Positions 1 to 5,928 of a DNA stretch of 13,225 nt are shown in pieces. How positions within the stretch are numbered: the stretch's first letter is position 1; each line of letters starts with the position of its first letter. A model generated the notes under the pieces. The model saw only the letters and a program-made list of their open reading frames with translations. It searched no databases and was not told the DNA's origin. The position numbers and the translations under genes are program-made. Source of the DNA: an uncultured Asticcacaulis sp. (GTDB lineage: Bacteria > Pseudomonadota > Alphaproteobacteria > Caulobacterales > Caulobacteraceae). The stretch spans positions 1 to 13,225 of the forward strand of contig CAMLLA010000076.1 in NCBI GenBank assembly GCA_946480525.1, read 5' to 3'.

Positions 1-577
1 GGTTCTGCGGACGGTACAGCGTTTCACGCGGCGACAGCAGGTTCAGTTCGCGCAGCAGGCCAACAAAGCTTTCGGTACGGCGGCGCTCGGTTTCGAAATC
101 GGTGCAGAACTGCATGGCGTTTTCGACGAACGGCGTGGCCTTGCCGTCTTCAAAAAAGGGCACGTCCGGGTTGGAACGCGACACCATCGGTGCGTTGGTG
201 TCGACGCACAGGATCATGCGCTCTTCACGCTCGTCGTTTGCGAAGACGAACGGATAACGGCGAGCGAAGGCCGGCAGGTAGGCGTCGGACTTGAAGACGC
301 CTTCGGCCGAAACGAAAACGTTCTGGCCGGCAGACAGGCCCATGGCCGCGACAGGCATGTAGTTTTCGCCGATGAAGACGATCGGGTAGCTCAGCGACGC
401 AGCCGGGAATTCGGCGACCGTCAGCGGAACGACGTTGGTTTCGGCGACGAAGGCGTGCGGCGTCGCCGTCGCACTGATGCCCATGGTGCCATGCGTGTCG
501 GGGCTGAGCGGCTCCGGGTTCTGGTAGAAGAGGACGTTTCCAGTCAGCGTTGCGTCGTTGTTCTGTTCTTGTGCCAT
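1..577 (-). CDS. SapC family protein (partial, C-terminus off the left edge)
   Basis: The reading frame starts at the ATG complementary to 575-577 and runs leftward without a stop to the window edge, giving the first 192 residues. The protein begins MAQEQNNDATLTG and contains AAMGLSAGQNVFVS, YPFVFANDEREERMILCVD and a downstream LLRELNLLSPRE segment. These are the pattern of the SapC family (named after an S-layer-associated protein of Campylobacter), which is common in Caulobacterales and Sphingomonadales. No signal peptide is visible. Full family members are about 230-250 residues, so roughly 50 residues are missing. No good Shine-Dalgarno sequence precedes the ATG: the upstream minus-strand sequence is pyrimidine-rich. 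The molecular function of these alphaproteobacterial proteins is not established; involvement in surface-layer or envelope export is only inferred from the name. The family call comes from recalled sequence features, not a search. Confidence 0.8.
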   Translation of the reverse strand, partial: MAQEQNNDATLTGNVLFYQNPEPLSPDTHGTMGISATATPHAFVAETNVVPLTVAEFPAASLSYPIVFIGENYMPVAAMGLSAGQNVFVSAEGVFKSDAYLPAFARRYPFVFANDEREERMILCVDTNAPMVSRSNPDVPFFEDGKATPFVENAMQFCTDFETERRRTESFVGLLRELNLLSPRETLYRPQN

Positions 578-657
578 GGTACTTTGAGAGGAGTTAGAAA
601 AAACGAGCCTCGCTTCTACCGCAAGCCATGGGTGTGGGCAAGTCACGTAACGGAATT

Positions 658-689
658 AGCGAGGACGCCACCCGTCCTCGCTGTTTTTT
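658..689 (+). terminator. Hairpin plus T-run, terminator-like, reading rightward
   Basis: AGCGAGGAC (658-666) pairs perfectly with GTCCTCGCT (674-682) across a 7-nt loop and is followed by six T residues (684-689). That is the shape of an intrinsic terminator on the plus strand. However, both flanking genes are on the minus strand. In the minus direction the same hairpin is followed only by TAATTCCGTT, a poor U-tract. It lies 57 bp beyond the stop codon of the TonB receptor. It could still end that transcript imperfectly, or block antisense transcription entering the receptor gene. Confidence 0.45.
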
Positions 690-739
690 GCGCGCAAATG
701 GCGCAGCCTCACGCGAACGTGCACGGCGTACGTGGTCTC

Positions 740-2749
740 TTAGAAGCTGTAGTTTACGCCGACCCGCAATGACCGGCCTGCCCCGACGACGAAGTCCTTG
801 GTCGCCGAGGTTGCCTCGCGAATCTCGGCATCGCCGGCGTTGCGCACCTCGCCGAACACGGACAGGCCCGGCCGGACCCGGTAGGAGGTGAACAGGTTGA
901 CCATGGTATAGCCGTTCGTAGGCGTCTCCATTTCCGCCAGCCGGTCGTCACGCGCGTCGACCGCACGCACTTCGATATGGCTGCGCCAGACATCGCCCGT
1001 GCTTTCCAGGCGCGCCGTCAGCGACTGCGGCGGGATGCGCGCGATCGGCCCCAGATCCGACGTGCCGCGGACAAAATCATAGGCAAGGTTCAGGCTGATC
1101 GTCTGCTGGCGCCAGTCGAACAGGCGCGTATCGGCCTCCAGTTCAAGTCCCCACAGGTCGGCATCGGTCTGGACATACTGGAAGACCGGCATGCCGTCCT
1201 CTTCCGCGCCGGTGGGCTTAAGGTCGATGAAGTTGTCGAAACGGCTGGCATAGAGGTGAGCATCTATCTGGAAGCGGTTGTGCTCGTCGACCATCATGTG
1301 GCCGGTGAATTCCAGCGACTGCCCCACCTCGGTGTCGAAATTCGGATTGCCAACGACAAACTGCCCTGTCGCCATGTGCGGACCGTTGGCCAAAAGCTCG
1401 GCGTCCGACGGCGCGCGCTCCGACCGTGTCAGGCTGAGTCCCGCAAAAGCGTGGTGCGACGGTCGGTAAAATCCACCCAGCGAGGCCGATACCGTATCGA
1501 AGTCACGTGAAAAATCGTCGGACGTCAGCTCCGTCCGGTCCAGCCGAGCGCCGCCTTCGATGCCCCAGGCACCGCTGTCGTAGCGGTACTGGGCAAATAT
1601 GCCGGTCTGGCGCGTCTCGGTCGAAGGTATGAACGCCTCGTCGCCGATGGCCTGGAAGTTGCGGTCCAGTCCGGTAAGACCCACCGTGCCGCTGAGCTTT
1701 CCAACACCATCGCGCACCAGGGTCAAACGATATTCGCTGCCGTCCGACAGGAAGCGCGTGCCGGTTTCCTCACCTTCGAACTCGGTGTGCTCATAGTCGC
1801 TATAGCCGGCATCGGCCGTCAGGCGGTTAAAGCCGGCAAAGGCCAGTTTGACCTCCGAACGGAAATCGTAGCGCGTCTGTTCCAGGCCGATCGTAACCGG
1901 CCCCTCCTCGTCTTCGCCGCCATGGGAATGGCCTGGCACGCCGTAACGCGTGTCGGTCTGCTTGACACTGAGGCCGGCAAAGCCGAAATCACCGATCCAC
2001 GACACACCCGCGCCGTAGCTTTTCATGTCGGCGGCGGAGTTCTCCTGGACGGTGCGCGTATCCGGCGCTTCGCCTTCCAGGTCCGTCAGGTAGCGCGATT
2101 CCGGTCCAACCGGCGTATCGTAATCGTCACTCTTGCGATTGACGTAGTCGAAGGCGAAGACAAGCGGGCCGCTGCCCGCCTTCGCACCCAAACCCAGTTG
2201 CTTGCCATTATCGCCGCTCGACACCTGCGCGGCGATCCGGCCTTCTATGCCGTTCGCGGCCGGCGTCGTCGGAATACGGTCATCGATGATGTTGACGATG
2301 CCGCCTATGGCATTGCCGCCATAGATCAGGGCCGACGGACCGCGCAGCACCTCGATGCGGCGCGCCTCAAGCGGCTCGGTCGCCACGGCGTGGTCGGGCG
2401 ACAGGGCCGAGGCGTCGACCGCGCCCATGCCATTGTTCAGCACCAGGACGCGAACGCCTTCCAGCCCGCGAATGACAGGCCGGCTGGCGCCCGGGGCGAA
2501 GCTGGTCGAGCGAATACCCGGCAGGTAGGCCAGCATGTCACCCAGGCCCTGGGCCGGCTTTTCAGCGATCTCGGCGCGGCTGATGACATCGACGCTCGAC
2601 ATGACCGAGTCCTTCTGGACCGCATAGCCGCGGCCGGTAATGACCACCTCCTCGCTGCCCTGGACCTGCGCCACGGCAAGACCGGGAACACCGCCGGCAA
2701 GAACAGCTGACAAGGCAATTACGGAAGCAGACACACACAGTCGCGACAT
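740..2749 (-). CDS. znuD: TonB-dependent outer-membrane receptor, probably zinc-specific (ZnuD-like)
   Basis: The predicted protein has 669 residues. It imports a substrate across the outer membrane using energy from TonB. Residues 1-27 form a signal peptide (cleavage expected after AVA). A TonB-box-like EEVVITG follows at 33-39, then the plug domain at about 44-158, with RRIEVLRGPSALIYGGNAIGGIVNI typical of receptor plugs (quoted in part: IEVLRGPSALIYGG). The rest is a beta-barrel ending in the aromatic terminus VNYSF. A His/acid-rich stretch, GHSHGGEDEEG (273-283), resembles metal-binding loops of ZnuD-type zinc receptors. It is divergent from a Zur-like regulator and its promoter carries a Zur-box-like site, so zinc (or zinc chelate) uptake repressed by Zur is the best inference. 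The ATG at 2749 is preferred over an in-frame TTG at 2770 because it gives a normal signal peptide. TonB-receptor identity is near certain; zinc specificity is inferred. Confidence 0.88.
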   Translation of the reverse strand: MSRLCVSASVIALSAVLAGGVPGLAVAQVQGSEEVVITGRGYAVQKDSVMSSVDVISRAEIAEKPAQGLGDMLAYLPGIRSTSFAPGASRPVIRGLEGVRVLVLNNGMGAVDASALSPDHAVATEPLEARRIEVLRGPSALIYGGNAIGGIVNIIDDRIPTTPAANGIEGRIAAQVSSGDNGKQLGLGAKAGSGPLVFAFDYVNRKSDDYDTPVGPESRYLTDLEGEAPDTRTVQENSAADMKSYGAGVSWIGDFGFAGLSVKQTDTRYGVPGHSHGGEDEEGPVTIGLEQTRYDFRSEVKLAFAGFNRLTADAGYSDYEHTEFEGEETGTRFLSDGSEYRLTLVRDGVGKLSGTVGLTGLDRNFQAIGDEAFIPSTETRQTGIFAQYRYDSGAWGIEGGARLDRTELTSDDFSRDFDTVSASLGGFYRPSHHAFAGLSLTRSERAPSDAELLANGPHMATGQFVVGNPNFDTEVGQSLEFTGHMMVDEHNRFQIDAHLYASRFDNFIDLKPTGAEEDGMPVFQYVQTDADLWGLELEADTRLFDWRQQTISLNLAYDFVRGTSDLGPIARIPPQSLTARLESTGDVWRSHIEVRAVDARDDRLAEMETPTNGYTMVNLFTSYRVRPGLSVFGEVRNAGDAEIREATSATKDFVVGAGRSLRVGVNYSF

Positions 2750-2781
2750 GACAAACCCCAGGACAAACAAGCGATACCGGC

Positions 2782-2810
2782 TTGTTATGTAATAATATAA
2801 CGCGTGTCAA
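2782..2810 (-). promoter_or_regulatory. Predicted promoter of the TonB receptor gene
   Basis: Read on the minus strand, a perfect TTGACA -35 hexamer (2805-2810) is followed after 17 bp by TAACAA (2782-2787), a weak -10. The spacer contains the Zur-box-like palindrome at 2789-2801. Bound repressor would therefore cover the polymerase site. Transcription would begin near 2775, leaving a leader of about 26 nt before the ATG at 2749. The -35 match is clear; the -10 is a three-of-six match. Confidence 0.5.
2788..2802 (+). promoter_or_regulatory. Zur-box-like operator 1
   Basis: The core GTAATAATATAAC (2789-2801) differs at one position from the classical gammaproteobacterial Zur core GTTATANTATAAC and is symmetric at five of six pairs. 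It lies between the -35 and -10 of the receptor promoter and upstream of a Fur/Zur family gene, as expected for a zinc-responsive operator. The consensus is from memory; binding is inferred. Confidence 0.6.
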
Positions 2811-2817
2811 GCGCTAC

Positions 2818-2832
2818 TGATACATTATTACA
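2818..2832 (-). promoter_or_regulatory. Zur-box-like operator 2, inverted copy of operator 1
   Basis: Read on the minus strand this is TGTAATAATGTATCA, identical at 12 of 15 positions to operator 1 read on the plus strand (TGTAATAATATAACG). The two copies face each other and their centres (2795 and 2825) are 30 bp apart, close to three helical turns. It is less symmetric than operator 1. Its position 58 bp upstream of the regulator start suits autoregulation or cooperative binding. Confidence 0.45.
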
Positions 2833-2889
2833 GCAGGTCGGAGACACCGCCCTGTTGCGAAAACCGGTGACGCGTCTTACCTTGGGGTC

Positions 2890-3366
2890 ATGAGTCACGC
2901 CTGCGCCCACCACGACCACGATCATAATCGTCCCGCCAACACGCCGGCGCGCCTGGCGGAAGCGGAGGCACTCTGCGTCGAAGCCGGTGAGCGCATGACC
3001 TCGGCGCGCCTGCGCACCTTTGAACTGGTCCTCGACGCCGGCGGGCCAATCAAGGCCTATGACGTCATCGACCGCTTCTATCCGGACGGCGCGGCCAAGC
3101 CGCCGACGGTCTATCGCGCCCTGAGTTTCCTGGAACAGATGGGACTTATCCATCGCATCGAAAGCCTGAACGCCTTCGTTGCCTGCGGCGCCCATGATCA
3201 CAAACACACGGCCGGCTTCCTGCTGTGCGACTGCTGCGGACGCAGCGTCGAGATCGCCATTCCGAACGTGACGGATATCGAAGCCAGCGCGCAAACGGCC
3301 GGTTTCAAGGTCTCGCACATCACCATGGAAGCGCATGGTCTCTGCCAGGCCTGCGGCGGCGAATAG
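2890..3366 (+). CDS. zur: Fur-family zinc-responsive repressor Zur
   Basis: This 158-residue protein is a Fur-family metalloregulator. An N-terminal winged-helix domain (about 20-90) contains MTSARLRTFELVLDAGGPIKAYDVI and the recognition segment PPTVYRALSFLEQMGLIHRIES, and a metal-binding dimerisation domain follows. Two Cys pairs, C113/C116 and C152/C155, fit the structural zinc site. H88, C99, the HDHKH cluster (102-106) and E121 are spaced much like the regulatory zinc ligands I recall for E. coli Zur. A His-rich N-terminal tail (CAHHDHDH) is unusual and could bind extra metal. With zinc bound it should repress the divergent TonB-receptor gene and possibly itself. The ATG at 2890 is preceded by TTGGGG as a weak ribosome site. 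Zur is favoured over Fur, Mur or PerR by the NAFVACGAHDHKH segment and the neighbouring receptor. No znuABC genes are in the window. Confidence 0.87.
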   Translation: MSHACAHHDHDHNRPANTPARLAEAEALCVEAGERMTSARLRTFELVLDAGGPIKAYDVIDRFYPDGAAKPPTVYRALSFLEQMGLIHRIESLNAFVACGAHDHKHTAGFLLCDCCGRSVEIAIPNVTDIEASAQTAGFKVSHITMEAHGLCQACGGE

Positions 3367-3505
3367 CCGCACCATGTTCGCGCCTGCGGAAAACGCTTGC
3401 ATGCGATCACGGTTTGTTTAGACATCGACCGCGATTCAGTCATTGCGTTTGTAACCGACTCGCGGCCTCCCAAAGGGGTCCGCCCCATGGTGCCGATCTG
3501 TCACG

Positions 3506-4723
3506 ATGCCTGCTCCGACCACATCCACCGCCGCCACGCTTCAGATGATCGACCCGGCGTCGCTGCGTCACATCCTGGAGCAGCATGCCCTGTACAAGGC
3601 GAATCGCCCCGGCGGCCGCATCGCCAACCTGTCCTATATCGATTTGACGGAGATGAAGCTGGAGGGCGTCGACCTCAGCGACGCCAACCTGACCGGTGCG
3701 CGCCTGTATGGCGCTTCGCTACGCGACTCGATCTTCCTGCGCGCCAACATGTTCGGCTGCGACCTGCGCAATGCTGACCTGCGCTTTGCCCGCCTTGACC
3801 GCGCCGACCTGCGCGGTGCGTGCCTGCGCGGCGCCAACCTGTCCGCGGCCTCGCTCATCGGCGCCGACCTGCGCGAAGGCCAGATCGCCTTCAAGGACGA
3901 CAAGCAGGGCCTGCGCCTCATGAAGCACGAGAAGCGCCCGGGTGAACTCGACTACGCGATCCTGAGCGGCGCCGACCTGTCCGGCGCGCGCATGAACGGC
4001 GCCCTGGCCGTGTCGACGGACTTCAGCGATGCCAACCTGTCGGGCGCCGTCATGAGCCAGGCCAAGCTGCGCAAGGCGAATCTCAACGGTGCGACGATCA
4101 ATGGCGCCGACCTGTCGGGCGCGGACGTCACGGGGGCGACCATGCGCGGCGCCATCATGGTCGACACGATGACCAGCGGCTGCAATCTCAGGGAAGCCGA
4201 TACGGCCGACATGCTGGAAGCGCCCGTCGCCGTCTTCATCGACGATCAGCCGCTGGACCAGCTCCTGTCGGAGCACGAACAGTGGGTGAAGACCGGTGGT
4301 GCATCCGGCACGCGCCACAGCTTTGCCGGCGTCGATTTCCGCCTGGTACACGTGATGAAGGGCCGCTGCCTGTCGACGCTCGACGCGTCCGACGCCGTCT
4401 TCTTCGGCATGGACCTGAGCGGCGCCGAATTGCAGGGCGCCAATCTCGTCAATGCCGACCTCAGACGATGCAACCTCAAGGGAGCGGACCTGCGCGGCGC
4501 GCGCTTGCAGGGCGCGAAACTCAACAATGCCTGCCTGGAAGGCGCCAACCTGGGGCCTCTCGACCTTGGCGGAGGCCGCCTGATCCGCAGCGACCTTACG
4601 GGTGCGAACCTCTGCCACGCCGATATCAGCTCAGCCGACCTGACGCGCGCGCGCATGATCGCGGTCATCAACGACTACATGCGCGACAAGGGCACAAACT
4701 ACACCCTGACCGAACGGGAGTAG
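3506..4723 (+). CDS. Pentapeptide-repeat protein
   Basis: The 405-residue protein is built mostly from A(D/N)LxG-type pentapeptide repeats, such as GVDLSDANLTGARLYGASL. Such repeats fold into a right-handed quadrilateral beta-helix. Three repeat blocks are visible: about 40-128, 148-234 and 272-384. They are interrupted by a short charged insert (AFKDDKQGLRLMKHEKRPGE, 128-147) and by a non-repeat linker (235-271, VAVFIDDQPLDQLLSEHEQW). A short helical cap, IDPASLRHILEQHALYKANR, precedes the repeats. No signal peptide or membrane segment is seen, so it is probably cytoplasmic. Some pentapeptide proteins mimic DNA and protect gyrase, but those lack such linkers, and no function can be assigned here. 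An alternative start is the ATG at 3545, at residue 14, just before the helical cap. Neither start has a convincing ribosome site. The strong antisense frame is a composition artefact of the repeats. Confidence 0.85.
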   Translation: MPAPTTSTAATLQMIDPASLRHILEQHALYKANRPGGRIANLSYIDLTEMKLEGVDLSDANLTGARLYGASLRDSIFLRANMFGCDLRNADLRFARLDRADLRGACLRGANLSAASLIGADLREGQIAFKDDKQGLRLMKHEKRPGELDYAILSGADLSGARMNGALAVSTDFSDANLSGAVMSQAKLRKANLNGATINGADLSGADVTGATMRGAIMVDTMTSGCNLREADTADMLEAPVAVFIDDQPLDQLLSEHEQWVKTGGASGTRHSFAGVDFRLVHVMKGRCLSTLDASDAVFFGMDLSGAELQGANLVNADLRRCNLKGADLRGARLQGAKLNNACLEGANLGPLDLGGGRLIRSDLTGANLCHADISSADLTRARMIAVINDYMRDKGTNYTLTERE

Positions 4724-5142
4724 TCGTCGGGAAGGCGGCAGGAGCAGACTCTGCCCGGGTATCAGCCACCAAGCCCGTAAGCGGTCGTTGATATCCCAAT
4801 TTCTCTGACCAAGCGGATCAAAGGATGAGACAACGTGAGGCCACTCGTTCCATCCGGCAGGCGGAGATAAGATCAACAAAGACAATGCCTGTAAGAGCAC
4901 AGTACAAGTTCGCTCTAAAGCCCGACCGCTTGAGCCCCACCGCTTGGCGGCAGACACTCCCACGGCGCGACCGCTTTGTTGCATTGGCTGGACGAAGAAC
5001 AGAAAGCCCGTGCATCGTCTTTTTTCTCAAATCGTGTCCTCCGATTTCTACCGCTTTTGGGGTAAGGCACCCTCCCCTCAACTCAATATTGCATTTGAAT
5101 GTAACCTATTATTCGAATAGAAAAAGGGGAATTGGGGGAATC
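4724..5142. other. Gene-free stretch upstream of the nuclease-helicase operon
   Basis: No credible gene was found in these 419 bp. The downstream frame stays open from 4825, but the translated part before 5143 has no recognisable domain, and the ATG at 5143 has a better ribosome site. Composition shifts from GC-rich near 4740 to A/T-rich near 5080-5140. This probably marks the left junction of acquired DNA. No tRNA or flanking direct repeat was recognised. Confidence 0.5.
5093..5123 (+). promoter_or_regulatory. Possible promoter/operator of the nuclease-helicase operon
   Basis: TTGAAT (5095-5100) and TAGAAA (5118-5123) are separated by 17 bp and each match four of six sigma70-type consensus bases. 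Transcription would start about 13 nt upstream of the nuclease ATG. Two near-identical octamers overlap these hexamers: ATTTGAAT (5093-5100) and the perfect palindrome ATTCGAAT (5111-5118). They are 18 bp apart and could be a repressor site. Both readings are tentative. Confidence 0.35.
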
Positions 5143-5928
5143 ATGGCGCTGTCACTAAAAGTCGAGCACGTTTATCCGGCGACCGGGGGCTCAACCTTGT
5201 GGCGCGGGACGTCACTCTGCGACGCCAGTGAATTCGAGCTGTATCTCCGCGGTCCGGTTCGGAAGCGGGTCGAAGATATCGCCGAAGAAGAACGATTGAA
5301 GGCCGATCTAAAAGCCCTCGAATTTACCGGAATGAACCCGGCATTCGTGGAGAAGCTGCTATCGGCATCGCCACCACCGATCGATTGGGAAATAGGCGAA
5401 GCTCTGGCGGAGTGTCTCTTGGAGGATGAATTTGCCGTCGCTTGGCCCTGGAATGAGAACCGCGATCGCAAGACACCAAAGGCGTCGCTGCCTGGAGCCG
5501 ATATCGTGGGCTTCATCGAAGACGGAGACGATGCGGTATTCTTGTTCGGCGAAGTGAAGACATCTTCCGACAAGGGAACGCCGCCGGGGGTGATGTCCGG
5601 CAGGAGCGGACTCGCGCACCAGATCGACGATCTGGCCACGTCGATCCAAATACATCTTGCATTGATTAAATGGCTTGGCGCACGATGCCGGGATACTGAG
5701 TTTCAAGCCAGATTCGAATCTGCGTTGGTGCGCTACGTAAAATCTGAGGGCAAGGATTTTCAGCTGGTTGGCGTCCTGCTAAGGGACACGCCCCCGCATG
5801 CTGATGATCTGCGAACACGTGGTGTTGCCCTTGCCAAAAAGGCGCCACTGCCGAAAACGCGTCTTGATGCCTGGTATGCACCACGTTCCATTTCTGATTG
5901 GGTAGCATTGACTATGGCTTCGACATGA
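5143..5928 (+). CDS. PD-(D/E)xK nuclease, HamA-like component of a Hachiman-type defence system
   Basis: The predicted 261-residue cytoplasmic protein has the core of a PD-(D/E)xK nuclease. A helix with acidic residues (IGEALAECLLEDE, about 84-96) is followed by D120 in LPGADIVGF. The beta-strand FLFGEVKTSS follows, with catalytic-type E137 and K139, then HQIDDLATS (about 162-170). In Hachiman, HamA is the effector nuclease held by HamB and released on DNA damage, and the GE-x-K motif at this position and the protein length fit HamA. Sequence similarity to the HamA/DUF1837 family could not be tested, so a related nuclease is possible. The start at 5143 is chosen because GGGGGA (5134-5139) and AGGGGA (5125-5130) precede it. 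The frame continues upstream without recognisable content. The stop overlaps the helicase start (ATGA, 5925-5928), implying translational coupling. Codon use is more A/T-rich than in flanking genes, suggesting transfer. Confidence 0.68.
   Translation: MALSLKVEHVYPATGGSTLWRGTSLCDASEFELYLRGPVRKRVEDIAEEERLKADLKALEFTGMNPAFVEKLLSASPPPIDWEIGEALAECLLEDEFAVAWPWNENRDRKTPKASLPGADIVGFIEDGDDAVFLFGEVKTSSDKGTPPGVMSGRSGLAHQIDDLATSIQIHLALIKWLGARCRDTEFQARFESALVRYVKSEGKDFQLVGVLLRDTPPHADDLRTRGVALAKKAPLPKTRLDAWYAPRSISDWVALTMAST

Noticed and set aside
1787..2710. Plus-strand frame of 307 codons opposite the TonB receptor
   Set aside because: It is the antisense shadow of a well-supported receptor gene in GC-rich DNA, with no domain and Arg/Ala-biased composition.
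2785..3402. Minus-strand frame of 205 codons opposite zur
   Set aside because: It is antisense to a clear Zur gene and runs across the operator region; its composition is typical of a shadow frame.
3719..4618. Minus-strand frame of 299 codons opposite the pentapeptide-repeat gene
   Set aside because: Its repetitive sequence simply mirrors the pentapeptide repeat periodicity; no start signal is present.
3741..4660. The short-period repetition as a tandem DNA repeat or CRISPR-like array
   Set aside because: The periodicity is 15 bp, in frame with the protein and degenerate at DNA level; it is coding for pentapeptide repeats and has no spacer/repeat structure.
4724..4830. A tRNA or attachment site as insertion target for the nuclease-helicase operon
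   Set aside because: No cloverleaf-forming sequence or matching direct repeat was seen in either flank (4724-5142 and 9087-9381).
4825..5142. N-terminal extension of the nuclease frame by 106 residues
   Set aside because: The extension is basic, low in recognisable structure and lacks a ribosome site, while the ATG at 5143 has purine-rich ribosome sites at the correct distance and begins the compact domain.
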